A stretch of 64,000 bases of DNA from a sulfur-oxidizing endosymbiont of Gigantopelta aegis (GCF_016097415.1 NZ_JAEHGE010000001.1:2405157-2469156); one strand, 5' to 3'. Counted from the stretch's first letter, positions 27,951 to 38,427 are shown. Notes: generated from the sequence alone by a model not told the origin. A program made the numbers and translations.

Positions 27951-30161
27951 ATGTTATTCGGCCGTAAGAAAAAAAATCCCATAAAGATTGTCGACAAGAA
28001 AGTTGTCGATTGGAAATACACGACTTGTGGTTACTGCTCAACTGGCTGCTCTATTCAGGTTGGCCTGAATGCAGAAGGTGAAGCCGTTTCCAGTCAGGGA
28101 GTTGCGGGCGCTGATGTAAATCGCGGTAAATTATGTGTCAAAGGTATTTTTGAACACGAATTATTTAAGTCTTCCGGACGGGGTGATATGCCTTTGGTGC
28201 GGGAGCAAATTTTTGAAGGCTATGCAGAAACTGATTGGGATTCTGCGCTGGATAAAATGGGCAGTGAAATCCAGCGAATTCAACAAACCTATGGTCGTGA
28301 TTCCTTTGCGATTATATCTACCGGGCAATTACTCACTGAAGAATTTTATACCTTGGGCAAGCTCGCTCGTGGTGTCATAGGCACCAACAACTATGATGGC
28401 AATACGACTTTATGTATGGCCTCAGCCGTATCAGGCTATAAGCGTTCCTTTGGTTCCGATGGCCCACCAGGATGTTATGAAGACTTTGAACATACGGAAT
28501 GTTTAATTGCCTGGGGTTCTAACCTGCCTGAGCAACATCCTATTATTTACTGGCGTATGCAAGAAGCGATGGAAAAACGTAAATTTCCATTAATTGTTGT
28601 TGATCCTCGCGTCACGATGCTGGCACAAAAAGCAGATATGCATCTGGCCATTAAGCCGGGTACCGATCTGGTTTTATTGAATGCCCTCTGTCATGTCATT
28701 CTTGAAGAAGGTCTGGAAGATAAGTCTTATATCGAAGCCCATACCAATGGTTATGAGCAATTTGAAAAGCTGGTCTCTGAGTATGATCCTACGACAGCAG
28801 CAGGCATTACGGGTATTGATGAAGATACTATTCGTAATGTGGCACGCTTGTATGCCAAGGCCGATGCTGCCATGAGCATCTGGACCATGGGTATTAATCA
28901 AAGTACTCACGGTTCTGATGGTGTGGTGGCAATTAATAATTTGAATCTGGTGACGGGTAATATTGGTAAGGATGGCGGTACCAGTCTGTCGATTACCGGA
29001 CAGTGTAATGCGATGGGGACACGAGAGTGGTCTTCTTGTTCAGGTTTGCCCGGCTATCGAGCTCTGGAAAACCCCGAGCACCGTGAAGAAATTGCAGATT
29101 ATTGGGGTATCGACCCTGAGTTCTTCCCGAAAAAGCGTGGACTGACTGAAACGGATATTTTTCCTGCGATTGAAACCGGACAAATTAAAGGCTTGTGGTT
29201 AGTGGCAACGAATCCCATGACCTCTATGCCTAATACGGCTCGTATTCGTAAAACATTGGAAAAACTAGACTTTCTAGTGGTTCAGGATTCTTATGCCGAT
29301 GTCGAAACCACCCAATATGCACACATGTATTTACCAGCGGCGACCTGGGCAGAAAAAGAAGGCGTGTTCACTAATACGGAGCGACGTGTCAATATTGTCC
29401 GTCAGGTGATTAAGCCTAAGGGCAATTCTAAGTCGGATTTATGGATTTTTAATCATGTAGCAAAACGCTTTGCACAAGCAGAGCGAGTAAAATTTCCTGA
29501 CGAACCTGAGCAAGTGTTCAATGAAATGAAGCATTTGTCCAAAGGACGTTTGGTCGATATTTCGGGCATGTCACATGATCTGATTGAAGAACAACGGGGT
29601 ATACAATGGCCATTCCCTGAATCTAAATTAGCAGGTAGTGAACCTGATAATGTCACCGAGAAGGGCGATCAACGCTTATACAGTGATGGCAAATTCAGTT
29701 ATGCCGATGGCAAGGCGAAATTAATTCCTTTGCCCTTTATTGATAAAAATGAAAAACCACAAAATGACTATCCGTTCTGGTTGAACACAGGTCGTGTAGT
29801 CGAGCATTTCCACTCTCGCACTAAGACCGGAAAGATTGGCAATAATAACAAATACAGTCCCATGCCTTATATGGAAATGAATCCCGATGCGGCACATGAA
29901 TTAGGTGTGGTACATGGCGATTATGTACGCTGTGTGTCCAAACGGGGTGATGCGGTGGTGATGGCTCAGCTGACTCAACGTGTCCCTTATGATATGGTTT
30001 TTGTCCCATTTCATTTTCATGATTGTGTTAACCGTTTGACCTTGGGCTTGCTGGATCCACATTCCAGACAACCTGCCTTTAAACAATCAGCGGTTCGGGT
30101 AGAAACCATCGAAGATCAACAGGCAGCCTCAGAAACCTGTATGGAATCAAGGGAATTTTAA
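27951..30161 (+). CDS. nasA: assimilatory-type nitrate reductase catalytic subunit
   Basis: 736 residues. N-terminal [4Fe-4S] cysteines in CGYCSTGC and GKLCVKG, molybdopterin domains, and TTLCMASAVSGY containing the likely molybdenum-ligand cysteine. No Tat signal, so cytoplasmic. Shorter than NasA forms that have an extra C-terminal [2Fe-2S] domain, closer to NarB-type. AAGGA precedes the ATG. The electron donor is probably the next gene rather than ferredoxin or NADH; see the fused DmsB-DmsC entry. Confidence 0.9.
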   Translation: MLFGRKKKNPIKIVDKKVVDWKYTTCGYCSTGCSIQVGLNAEGEAVSSQGVAGADVNRGKLCVKGIFEHELFKSSGRGDMPLVREQIFEGYAETDWDSALDKMGSEIQRIQQTYGRDSFAIISTGQLLTEEFYTLGKLARGVIGTNNYDGNTTLCMASAVSGYKRSFGSDGPPGCYEDFEHTECLIAWGSNLPEQHPIIYWRMQEAMEKRKFPLIVVDPRVTMLAQKADMHLAIKPGTDLVLLNALCHVILEEGLEDKSYIEAHTNGYEQFEKLVSEYDPTTAAGITGIDEDTIRNVARLYAKADAAMSIWTMGINQSTHGSDGVVAINNLNLVTGNIGKDGGTSLSITGQCNAMGTREWSSCSGLPGYRALENPEHREEIADYWGIDPEFFPKKRGLTETDIFPAIETGQIKGLWLVATNPMTSMPNTARIRKTLEKLDFLVVQDSYADVETTQYAHMYLPAATWAEKEGVFTNTERRVNIVRQVIKPKGNSKSDLWIFNHVAKRFAQAERVKFPDEPEQVFNEMKHLSKGRLVDISGMSHDLIEEQRGIQWPFPESKLAGSEPDNVTEKGDQRLYSDGKFSYADGKAKLIPLPFIDKNEKPQNDYPFWLNTGRVVEHFHSRTKTGKIGNNNKYSPMPYMEMNPDAAHELGVVHGDYVRCVSKRGDAVVMAQLTQRVPYDMVFVPFHFHDCVNRLTLGLLDPHSRQPAFKQSAVRVETIEDQQAASETCMESREF

Positions 30162-30164
30162 GCT

Positions 30165-32009
30165 ATGTTTCAAATACGAGATGAAGAAAGACCCTATGCT
30201 TTTTTAACTGACAAAGAAAGCAAGAAAACAAATCGCTATGGCAAAAATATTGATTTAGTGCCCTCGGATGATGTCTTGACCGGGCAATCAATGAACATTA
30301 ATGGCGATGAAGCCGTGCATGAAAATCCTAATCGCTATAAGCAGCATGGTTTTCATTTCAGTGCAGATAATTGCATTGGCTGTCATGCCTGTGAAGCGGC
30401 CTGTAGTGAAAAAAATGATAATCCTGCGCATATTGCTTTTCGTTCAGTGGGCTATGTAGAAGGCGGCACTTATCCTTCTTATCAACGCATTAATATTTCT
30501 ATGGCTTGTAACCATTGTGACGATCCGGTTTGCTTAAAAGGCTGTCCTACCCGTGCTTATACTAAGTTTGCGGAATATGGCGCGGTATTACAAGATCCGG
30601 ATATCTGTTTTGGTTGTGGTTATTGTACTTGGGTCTGCCCCTATAATGCACCGCAACTTGACCCCGTTAAGGGAGAAGTTTCTAAGTGTAATATGTGTGT
30701 TGATCGACTGGAAGTGGGTTTAAAACCTGCTTGTGTTTCTGCTTGTTTAGGTAATGCTTTAAATTTTGGTGTCATTGAAAATACTCCTGAAAATCGTGTC
30801 CAAGCTAAAACGGATATTCCCGGCTTGCCTAGAACCGATATCACTCAGCCAAATATCCGTTTTCAGCAGACCCGTTCAACGCATAGAGAAATGACTCGAA
30901 CCGATTCTATGCCGATTAAATATCACCGTGACGATAAGACCAATAGTTTTACCTCCGTGGTGGATGATAAGCATGGTAAAAAACGAGAGTGGAATCTGGC
31001 CAAGTTGTCTTCCAGAGAAAATCCGCTGGTGCTATTTACTTTAGTCACCCAAGCCGTTGTTGGTGCTTTTATGTTATTTTTTGCCGGACCGATGCTGGGA
31101 ATAGAAGCATTGGCTGTGGTTAGCAGTTCGGATGCCTTTATCTGGTTGCTAGGAATTATGCTGGGTATTGAGACTTTAGGTTTAGTGATGTCTACCATGC
31201 ACTTAGGTAAGCCGCATCGTTTTTATCGTGCCTTTAATAACTTACGTTATTCACCCGTGAGTCGTGAAGTGGCTGGAGTGGCATTGTTCTTTAATAGTTT
31301 GTTGGGCTATGCCTTTTTCAGTTTGTTTAGCGCTACGCAATGGAGCGATTATACCAATCCATTAATGACTTTATGTGCTTATGCGGCATTGATAACAGGA
31401 CCTATAGCGCTGTATTTCATGCATAAAATTTATCGCATTGAAGCGCGTCCTTTTTGGAATCATTGGCAGGTACTCACAGCATTTTATGGCTCTATGTTTA
31501 GCATGGGTGCCTTATTGCTGGGCTTGACTATTGTGCCTTATTTAGCTTGGCAGGCATTGCCTTATACTGAATTATTAGTTACCTTGAGCATTGTTATGGT
31601 ATTGGGCTTGGGTATTGAAGCCATTGGTCATATCATGCATGCCCGTGACTTAAAAAATGCTCTATTACAAGGCAAGGGTGCTGAAGGCGCTGCGGCTCAG
31701 TTTGATCAAGAGACAAAATTTGGTAAAACTTATTGGTTGCGTAATGGCTTGCTCTTGGTGAATTTCCTGGCCTTGGTCTTATTGGGTAGTGGAGTTTTAA
31801 GTGGTGCAATTGCCTTATCATTCTGGATAGTGATTGCTATTAGTATGCTAGTCTCAGCAGTCATTGGCCGTGCTTTATTTTATGTCTTAGTGATTCCAAC
31901 CACCATGCCGGGTGCTTTTTTCTGGAAGAACAAAGCCTTTCAGGAACATGCTCGTGATATCGGTTTAGCCCATCGCCAAGAGAGTGGTGTGGTTTATGAA
32001 AACCATTAA
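30165..32009 (+). CDS. fused DmsB-like ferredoxin and DmsC-like membrane anchor
   Basis: 614 residues. Residues about 60-205 hold four [4Fe-4S] clusters of the DmsB/NrfC type: CIGCHACEAAC, CNHCDDPVCLKGC, CFGCGYCTWVC and CNMC with PACVSAC. From about 285 on there are eight or so membrane segments resembling DmsC, the quinol-oxidising anchor. The gene starts four bases after the nasA stop, so the two products most likely form a membrane-bound, quinol-linked nitrate reductase. No Tat signal on either subunit puts the active site in the cytoplasm. DmsB and DmsC are normally separate proteins. Confidence 0.8.
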   Translation: MFQIRDEERPYAFLTDKESKKTNRYGKNIDLVPSDDVLTGQSMNINGDEAVHENPNRYKQHGFHFSADNCIGCHACEAACSEKNDNPAHIAFRSVGYVEGGTYPSYQRINISMACNHCDDPVCLKGCPTRAYTKFAEYGAVLQDPDICFGCGYCTWVCPYNAPQLDPVKGEVSKCNMCVDRLEVGLKPACVSACLGNALNFGVIENTPENRVQAKTDIPGLPRTDITQPNIRFQQTRSTHREMTRTDSMPIKYHRDDKTNSFTSVVDDKHGKKREWNLAKLSSRENPLVLFTLVTQAVVGAFMLFFAGPMLGIEALAVVSSSDAFIWLLGIMLGIETLGLVMSTMHLGKPHRFYRAFNNLRYSPVSREVAGVALFFNSLLGYAFFSLFSATQWSDYTNPLMTLCAYAALITGPIALYFMHKIYRIEARPFWNHWQVLTAFYGSMFSMGALLLGLTIVPYLAWQALPYTELLVTLSIVMVLGLGIEAIGHIMHARDLKNALLQGKGAEGAAAQFDQETKFGKTYWLRNGLLLVNFLALVLLGSGVLSGAIALSFWIVIAISMLVSAVIGRALFYVLVIPTTMPGAFFWKNKAFQEHARDIGLAHRQESGVVYENH

Positions 32010-32040
32010 AATACGTGATCATACTCGTTCAAGAGTATCA

Positions 32041-32070
32041 TAGAATGCTGCTGAGGCACGAAGCGCATCA
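32041..32070. repeat. dispersed repeat C, copy 2
   Basis: Contains GCTGAGGCACGAAGCGCATCA, matching the copy at 737-771 nearly base for base; it follows the DmsBC-like gene. Confidence 0.5.
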
Positions 32071-32154
32071 ACTAAACATTATTAGCCTGAGCAGAGCTTA
32101 GTCTGCTCAGATTAATATGCTTAGTACCTTAAAATAGAATGACAAGCAAATACA

Positions 32155-33720
32155 ATGAGCAGCGAACAACCACTAAAAACCAAACTTACAAACATTATTG
32201 AAGCCTTGCAAGAAGACTTCATTGAGCGTGGTACTGCTGTTCGATTAGCCTTGTTATCCCTATTAGCCGGTGAACATTTATTGATCATTGGTGCACCCGG
32301 CACAGCAAAAAGTGAGCTCGCTCGACGCTTGCATCAAGTTATGGACGATGGGGATTATTTTGAGCGCCTATTAACAAAATTTTCTGTCCCAGAAGAATTA
32401 TTTGGTCCTTTATCGATCAAATCTCTGGAACAGGATCGTTATCATCGACTCACCAAAAACTATCTACCTTCGGCTAATATTGCCTTTATTGATGAAATCT
32501 TCAAAGCTAATAGCGCTATTCTCAATTCATTACTGACGCTGCTCAATGAACGTGAGTTTGATAATGGTCAGGTGCGTGAAAAAGTCCCCTTACTCAGTGT
32601 CATTGGGGCGAGCAATGAGTTGCCGGAAGAGGATGAACTGGTCGCACTTTATGACCGTTTTTTATGTCGCTATGAAGTGCAAGCCGTTTCTGATGAAAAA
32701 TTTCTGACCTTATTAACCTTGCAAGAACGTGATAGCAAGGCAATAAAAACGATGCCTAAGCTGTCACTCAATGTGCTGCATGATATTGCTCAACAATCAG
32801 CTAATATTATTTTGCCGGAAGAAGTGCTCAACCTTATTCAGTCATTAAGAATGTTTCTGGCACAGCAAAAATTGCATGTTTCAGATCGACGCTGGCGCAA
32901 AATTATAAAACTGTTAAAAGTCTCAGCCTATACCAATGGTCAGGCTCAAGTCAGTGTCTGGGATTGTTTTTTATTACAACATTGCCTATGGCAAGTGCCC
33001 GCTCAAAAACACCTTATTAATCATTGGTATCAATCCCATTTGGGTATAGGTTCAGGTTTTAATCAAGAACGCTTAGAAAAATTAGTGGCTACCTGGGAAG
33101 TGACTCTAAGTGATGAACAAAGCAAAAAAGTACAATTAAAAAATTCACTGAATGAATTACTTTATAGCAATCGTCAGGGCGAACAAACAACCATTGCTGA
33201 ACAATACGCCACTCTTGAAAAGAATGGTGAGCCTTTATATCTAGCACCACCGGATAATGATGATAGAACGAACAATGAACAAGGCTATACTCGTCAAGCC
33301 TTGCGAGATGAGTTTTTTGATGATTATTATCAGCAATGTCATATTGATGGTCACTGGCAGCATATTGAAGATTATATTGCCCAGACCGACAACCAATTTC
33401 GCCAATTACTAGAAAACTCACCGCTTTATATTTCGCAACGCTATAGTCAAAGCTTTGTTGATAAGCGAGTGAGTGAAACTCAGACTTTATATGATGAGTT
33501 AAAACAATTTTCTCAAGCACTGGCTAAACAAACTGAAAATCTGGGCAATGAATTAAGTCAGCACTTGTGGGTGACTAACGATTTTATTCAACAGGCATCA
33601 CAAAGTCTGCAAGAAACAATTGTAGCGGCTATGGATTTACAACAACGCTTAAAACAGGTTAATAATAGCTTTAAACGCCTGCCTGTTGAAGAACTTGAGC
33701 GTTCAGTGACTAATAACTAA
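32155..33720 (+). CDS. ravA: MoxR-family AAA+ ATPase RavA
   Basis: 521 residues: Walker A GAPGTAKSELARRL near residue 43, Walker B FIDEIFKANSAIL, sensor and lid regions, then a long helical C-terminal part. RavA works with the VWA protein ViaA in membrane-protein or respiratory-complex handling, and in E. coli it modulates fumarate and NADH respiration. ViaA follows one base after the stop, so they are one transcription unit. Its place next to the nitrate reductase genes may be relevant. Confidence 0.88.
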   Translation: MSSEQPLKTKLTNIIEALQEDFIERGTAVRLALLSLLAGEHLLIIGAPGTAKSELARRLHQVMDDGDYFERLLTKFSVPEELFGPLSIKSLEQDRYHRLTKNYLPSANIAFIDEIFKANSAILNSLLTLLNEREFDNGQVREKVPLLSVIGASNELPEEDELVALYDRFLCRYEVQAVSDEKFLTLLTLQERDSKAIKTMPKLSLNVLHDIAQQSANIILPEEVLNLIQSLRMFLAQQKLHVSDRRWRKIIKLLKVSAYTNGQAQVSVWDCFLLQHCLWQVPAQKHLINHWYQSHLGIGSGFNQERLEKLVATWEVTLSDEQSKKVQLKNSLNELLYSNRQGEQTTIAEQYATLEKNGEPLYLAPPDNDDRTNNEQGYTRQALRDEFFDDYYQQCHIDGHWQHIEDYIAQTDNQFRQLLENSPLYISQRYSQSFVDKRVSETQTLYDELKQFSQALAKQTENLGNELSQHLWVTNDFIQQASQSLQETIVAAMDLQQRLKQVNNSFKRLPVEELERSVTNN

Positions 33721-33721
33721 C

Positions 33722-35500
33722 ATGAAGTTTCTGGCCTCTCTGGGACATTTAGATAATAAATTCCAGAGTTTGGATCAACTGCCTGATGAACTCTACCGTA
33801 TAATTGTCACGCATCCTCATGGTGAACTCAGTGAACGCATCAGTGGAATTATGCAATGGCGAGAGGCCTTTTTAAACGGCCAACTCCCCGATGAAAAAAA
33901 CTTACAATGGCCGGATAAAAGCATTCGACGCACGATTCTAAAACGTGTAGAAACACTGGATATTGTGCGTTATTGTGAAAATCAAATTGAACTGACTGAT
34001 GCCATTTTAAAGGATGTCTGTGAAGCGATTATCACCGCCGAAGCTCATCAGGAAATTGATCCCGGCTTCGATGATAAACTGGCAAGACAACACAAACAAC
34101 GTGATAAGGATACCCCCTTTGATGATCCTGATGCTACATCAGAACAGCCCGGCCAAAATAACAACACATCTCCTTCTCCTGAAACTCCATCTTTACCCCA
34201 GGAAGATTCTTCATTAGTTGAGGACTCTTTACCTGTTGAAGACTCTTTACCTATTGAGGACTCTTTACCTGTTGAAGACTCTTTACCTGTTGAGGACTCT
34301 TTACCTGTTGAGGACTCTTTACCTGTTGAGGACTCTTTACCTGTTGAGGACTCTTTACCTGTTGAGGACTCTTTACCTGTTGAGGACTCTTTACCTGTTG
34401 AGGACTCTTTATCTGTTGAGGACTCTTTACCCGTTGAAGATTCTTTAACTCTCGCTAGTAACTCTCCCCTAGAAAATGAATGGGCAGACCTAGCCAGCCA
34501 ATGGCAACAACTCGAAGCCAATTTCTCCGAACTCAGCGGCTTCCTAGGACGCGGCTGGGATCTCACCCAAGGTCTACTCGCCAGCCAAGGCTGGCGTGAC
34601 ATTATCCGCTATCGAAAGTTGGTAAAATCACTCCCCTGGCTAGCAGATGTCATTGCCTCTTTAGGGCGCCTCAAAGAACGTCCTATTGATACCATAAATA
34701 ACACCATTCAAGAATCCTCTCTTGAACAAATCACAGCCCCTATAAAACGCATTATAGAAACTGAAATCAAGCAACAATCCCCCCACATTGTCCATGAAAC
34801 CTCAGGTATTCGTCGCAGTGATGATATCACCCGTATCCTACCGGCAGAATTAGCACAATTGGGACACCCGCAACTCAAGCTGCTCTGGCATGCCAAACGG
34901 GCAGAACATACCTTAATGACTTATCAAGTAGACGGTGTTTATTCAGAACATGAACCACAGGATGAAATTCAATTTGATGAGCAACTTGCTTCAGAACAAG
35001 AAACAGAAGTGATAAAAGAGACTGAACTTGCATACGGGCCTATTATTGTCTGTCTGGATAGCTCAGCATCTATGCAAGGAGAGCCTGAAAACATAGCCAA
35101 GGCAATTGTATTAGAAGCATTAAGAATAGCCTGGCAGGAACAACGTGCTTGCTATGTTTATTTGTTCAGTGGGGCTGAGCAAATGCTAACGCATAATTTA
35201 GATTTAACTCGAGGTGGTTTAGCTGAACTACTTGAGTTCCTAACACAGACTTTTCAGGGTGGAACAGACGTTGTGAGTCCTTTGTTACAAGCGATGGTAA
35301 AGCAAGCCGAAGCCGGTTGGCAGGCATCTGATATTTTATTGGTAACAGATGGCCGCTTCCCTCTGACTGATGAGCAAAAGCGACAAATCAATACTGCCAG
35401 AAAAAATTCTGAGCAACGCTTACATGCTGTATTGATAGGCAATTGGCAAGCTAATGACCTGCAAACACTCTGTGATTATTTTCATCGTGTGAGTGTGTAG
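33722..35500 (+). CDS. viaA: VWA-domain protein ViaA with a hexapeptide repeat insert
   Basis: 592 residues. The N-terminal helical part is followed by a low-complexity acidic linker (about 135-245) dominated by twelve LPVEDS-type units, then the ViaA middle region and a C-terminal VWA domain whose MIDAS motif reads CLDSSASMQG. Interaction partner of RavA. The repeat is coded by near-identical 18-base units, so it expands and shrinks easily. The rest of the protein looks normal. Confidence 0.88.
   Translation: MKFLASLGHLDNKFQSLDQLPDELYRIIVTHPHGELSERISGIMQWREAFLNGQLPDEKNLQWPDKSIRRTILKRVETLDIVRYCENQIELTDAILKDVCEAIITAEAHQEIDPGFDDKLARQHKQRDKDTPFDDPDATSEQPGQNNNTSPSPETPSLPQEDSSLVEDSLPVEDSLPIEDSLPVEDSLPVEDSLPVEDSLPVEDSLPVEDSLPVEDSLPVEDSLPVEDSLSVEDSLPVEDSLTLASNSPLENEWADLASQWQQLEANFSELSGFLGRGWDLTQGLLASQGWRDIIRYRKLVKSLPWLADVIASLGRLKERPIDTINNTIQESSLEQITAPIKRIIETEIKQQSPHIVHETSGIRRSDDITRILPAELAQLGHPQLKLLWHAKRAEHTLMTYQVDGVYSEHEPQDEIQFDEQLASEQETEVIKETELAYGPIIVCLDSSASMQGEPENIAKAIVLEALRIAWQEQRACYVYLFSGAEQMLTHNLDLTRGGLAELLEFLTQTFQGGTDVVSPLLQAMVKQAEAGWQASDILLVTDGRFPLTDEQKRQINTARKNSEQRLHAVLIGNWQANDLQTLCDYFHRVSV
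34209..34446 (+). repeat. 18-base tandem repeat in viaA
   Basis: About twelve 18-base units (consensus GACTCTTTACCTGTTGAG) in frame, coding Asp-Ser-Leu-Pro-Val-Glu; central units are identical, edge units carry single changes. Confidence 0.95.
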
Positions 35501-35513
35501 CATGGGGATGCAA

Positions 35514-36575
35514 CTAGCTTTTAATTGTTTCAGGCTTCAGCCAAACCATAAAGAGTGTATAGCCTAGTACCATGACCACTGCACCGATAAATAAGCCTAC
35601 GATACCGGATAGTATCATGCCGCCAATGGCACCGATGAAGATGATTGCCATGGGCGCATCAACACCCTTGGCTAATAATATCGGTTTTAGAACATTATTC
35701 AGTAGCCCCACAGCGATATTCCAGACTAAAAAAGTCACAGCAGCGACGGTACCGGTTGTTTCGTCCGTGAAGGTATAGATTGAAATGGGAATTAAAACTA
35801 ATAAAATATCAATTTGTACAATTGCCATAATAAGACAGATAAAGGCCAATACACCCGCAGCGGGAATATCCATGGCAATAAATCCCATGCCAGCTAATAA
35901 AGACTGAATAAGCGCTATACCAAGGATCCCAGTTACTACACTATTCACGGTTGATAATGACAAAGTGGTTAACTCGTTGCCTCTGCCATCGGCAACGCGA
36001 TTAAAAATATTAATAAAAACGTTTTTTATTCCCTTGCCGGATACTAAGAATACCCCGGCAATGATAATTGAAATGACGAAAACAAGTATATTTAAACCGG
36101 CTCCGGCAGCTGCCGATACTCCCCATTTCATCAGCGTTTTTATTTCTGTTTTATATTGACCAATTAATGCCTTAGGATCCTGGGCGGCCTGTGACCAGAT
36201 AGTATTCAGTTTTTCACCGACTAAAGGCCAGTCAGCAACACCTTCGGGGGGCGCAGGGATAACAAGCTGATCATTTTTAATGTGCTGAGACAGGGTTTGA
36301 GTGTTATCAATGAGCGCACTTGAAATGAGGATAGTCGGGGTGATGAGAATAACCAATAGAGTCAGGGTAATTATTGTGGCTGTCCAACCTGCTTTGAGCC
36401 CCACTTTCTTTTTTAGCCATAAAAAAATCGGATAAGTACCAATCGCAATGATACCAGCCCAAACAATAATACTGATAAAGGGTTTTGCTATCTGAAAACA
36501 CCATAAAGATAAGATTGCTATCAAACTTATTTGAATGGCTATTTCTATGGGGCTTGAATTTTTTGTTGTCATCAT
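35514..36575 (-). CDS. AI-2E family transporter
   Basis: 353 residues with about eight membrane segments and the glycine-rich loops of the AI-2E/PerM family, for example LAGMGFIAMDIPAAGVLAFI and PIFIGAIGGMILSGIVGLFIGA. Members transport small solutes or Na+/Li+ against H+; substrate cannot be read from sequence. Convergent with viaA and separated by 13 bases. Confidence 0.85.
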   Translation of the reverse strand: MMTTKNSSPIEIAIQISLIAILSLWCFQIAKPFISIIVWAGIIAIGTYPIFLWLKKKVGLKAGWTATIITLTLLVILITPTILISSALIDNTQTLSQHIKNDQLVIPAPPEGVADWPLVGEKLNTIWSQAAQDPKALIGQYKTEIKTLMKWGVSAAAGAGLNILVFVISIIIAGVFLVSGKGIKNVFINIFNRVADGRGNELTTLSLSTVNSVVTGILGIALIQSLLAGMGFIAMDIPAAGVLAFICLIMAIVQIDILLVLIPISIYTFTDETTGTVAAVTFLVWNIAVGLLNNVLKPILLAKGVDAPMAIIFIGAIGGMILSGIVGLFIGAVVMVLGYTLFMVWLKPETIKS

Positions 36576-37062
36576 GATTCCTTACTCAATGCCTTGAATA
36601 TTCAGTTTTTTATTATTTATTGCCTGTATCCAAAACACTCTATACGTCGCCATCATAAACGGAAATTGTACTATCCTGGAGGAGAAGAGACAAATAATAA
36701 AAAAACAGTGATGAGAAATAGAAAGTACATAATCACTTAAGATGCTTTTCTAAATCTCAGATAGAATATTCTGATGTGTCAACACTTTTCCGGACAGTTT
36801 TCTAAATATTTTTTTGGCTGTTTCAAGTGATTTTTGTCATTTTGTATTTCCTATCATTTTAGTTTCTCATGTTAACTTTAAACAGATGAAGAGAAAGGGC
36901 TTTGCCCTCTGGAACGATAGAGCCGTTCCATTCACCCAAGGTATTTTCACAACGGTAATGATCCTGTTACAATATCTTCACGGCACAGGCTGAGGAGTCG
37001 ATGGCCGTCAACGGTAATGGGCGGCATTTATGTCGCCTTTTACCCCTCTTCAATCAATCGAT

Positions 37063-37923
37063 TTAAGCTATTTCCTGCTGTATTTCATAATCGACTGGTG
37101 ACAAATAATCATTAGCCGAATGAAGTCGCTCCCGATTATAAAATACCTCAATATATTCAAATATTGCCTGCTTTGCTTCTACTCTGGTTTTGAATCGACA
37201 ATGGTGCGTCAATTCAGTTTTCAAACTATGAAAAGCTCTCTGATACAGCATTGTCCCAGCAATTTCCTTTGCGGCTCATAGACTGAATTATGTTATGATC
37301 CGACAATATTTTTCTATGACTATCAGAGGCATATTGGCTACCTCGGTCAGTATGCCAAAGCAATCCATCCATTGGTTTACGCTTCCATATGGCCATCAGT
37401 AAAGCATCATTGACTAGCTTGGCTTTCATTCGCTCATCCATCGACCAGCCAACAATTTGCCTAGAGAATAAGTCAATGACAACCGCTAAATATAACCAGC
37501 CTTCCTTGGTGGCAATATAGGTAATATCACCCACATAGTAGCGATCAGGTTGAGAGACAGTAAACTCTCTTTCCAGTAAATTTGGAGATATACGCTTATT
37601 ATGCTTGGAATTAGTCGTCGCTTTAAAGCGTCTCTTCGTTTTACAAAACAAACCGGCTTTTTTCATTAATCGACCAATTCTCCGGCGGCTTATATGAACG
37701 CCTTTTTCAGCCAGTTTTCTTTTAAGACGACGGGTTCCATAAGTCTTGCGACTGTCTTCAAACAGTTTTTTAGCTGCTCAGTAAGCGCTTCATTTTCTTT
37801 CTCTCTATCCGTTTTAGGAGAGCTAACCCAATCATAATAGCAACTACGGGAAACATCCATAAAACGGCACAGAATCGTTACCGGGTAATCTTTAGCCTGA
37901 TCAGTTATCCATGCGTACTTCAC
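37063..37923 (-). pseudogene. IS3-family transposase orfB, frameshifted (copy 2)
   Basis: The integrase gene begins near 37923 ([11 protein letters not shown]) but breaks near 37760 at a short T-run and again near 37231, where two bases are lost in GAAAGAAGC. The DDE region up to AVSES is readable only in pieces. Non-functional as drawn. Confidence 0.85.
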
Positions 37924-38221
37924 AAAGTTTCCCTTGCAAAGTACGCTGTGGCCTTTTTAATAAATCACGCTCCTGAATCACTTTTGCCAATTCTTTTTTC
38001 AGACGTTTTACTTCATCATAAATGTGTTCATCACTTCTATTGGCTACCGTCTTCACCGGTTTGGAATATTTACTGATCCAGGTATGTAGAGTATTTACAT
38101 TAACACCTAGCTCCCTGGCAGTCTGAGAAACGGGTTGATCCGTCTCATTAGCTAATTTGACAGCTGATTCTTTAAATTCTGATGTATAGCTTTTATTCGG
38201 TTTTTTTGTTTGATCATTCAT
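37901..38221 (-). CDS. IS3-family transposase orfA (copy 2)
   Basis: 106 residues, a helix-turn-helix ([14 protein letters not shown], then [13 protein letters not shown]) and a coiled C-terminal part. This is the full-length version in this window. OrfB overlaps its end by 23 bases in another frame, so the fused transposase would need -1 frameshifting or reinitiation. Confidence 0.88.
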   Translation of the reverse strand: MNDQTKKPNKSYTSEFKESAVKLANETDQPVSQTARELGVNVNTLHTWISKYSKPVKTVANRSDEHIYDEVKRLKKELAKVIQERDLLKRPQRTLQGKLCEVRMDN

Positions 38222-38346
38222 TTTAGGTCACACTTTTTATCTTTTAGTTATTTTAAGTTGTGTGTCCGGTTAAGTATAGCCACATTAATTCAGGAACTAC
38301 AATATAGCATAAAAGCATTTTAAAAAGTCTGTCCAATAAATATTTA

Positions 38347-38427
38347 TAGGGCGGCCACGCTTTTTGAAACCACGCTGAAAGTGCACATAATAAACTCTTG
38401 AGTCAGCGTAGTCAGATAAAGCCATTG
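38347..38427. repeat. dispersed repeat B, copy 2, cut by an IS
   Basis: TAGGGCGGCCACGCTTTTTG onward parallels 2353-2440 (CACGCTGAAAGTG and GTCAGATAAAGCCAT shared) and stops where IS copy 3 begins, so the insertion targeted the repeat. Confidence 0.6.

Larger units (their letters stand above)
36772..38287 (-). mobile_element. IS3-family element, copy 2
   Basis: 1516 bases, ends TGATGTG and CACATTA, flanked by the direct repeat ATTC. Same element as copy 1 with almost no base substitutions but several run-length differences. Confidence 0.9.

Noticed and set aside
34048-34602. A 184-residue minus-strand frame across the viaA repeat
   Set aside because: It is only the reverse reading of the 18-base array and gives repetitive KESSTG; viaA on the plus strand has domains, motifs and coupling to ravA.
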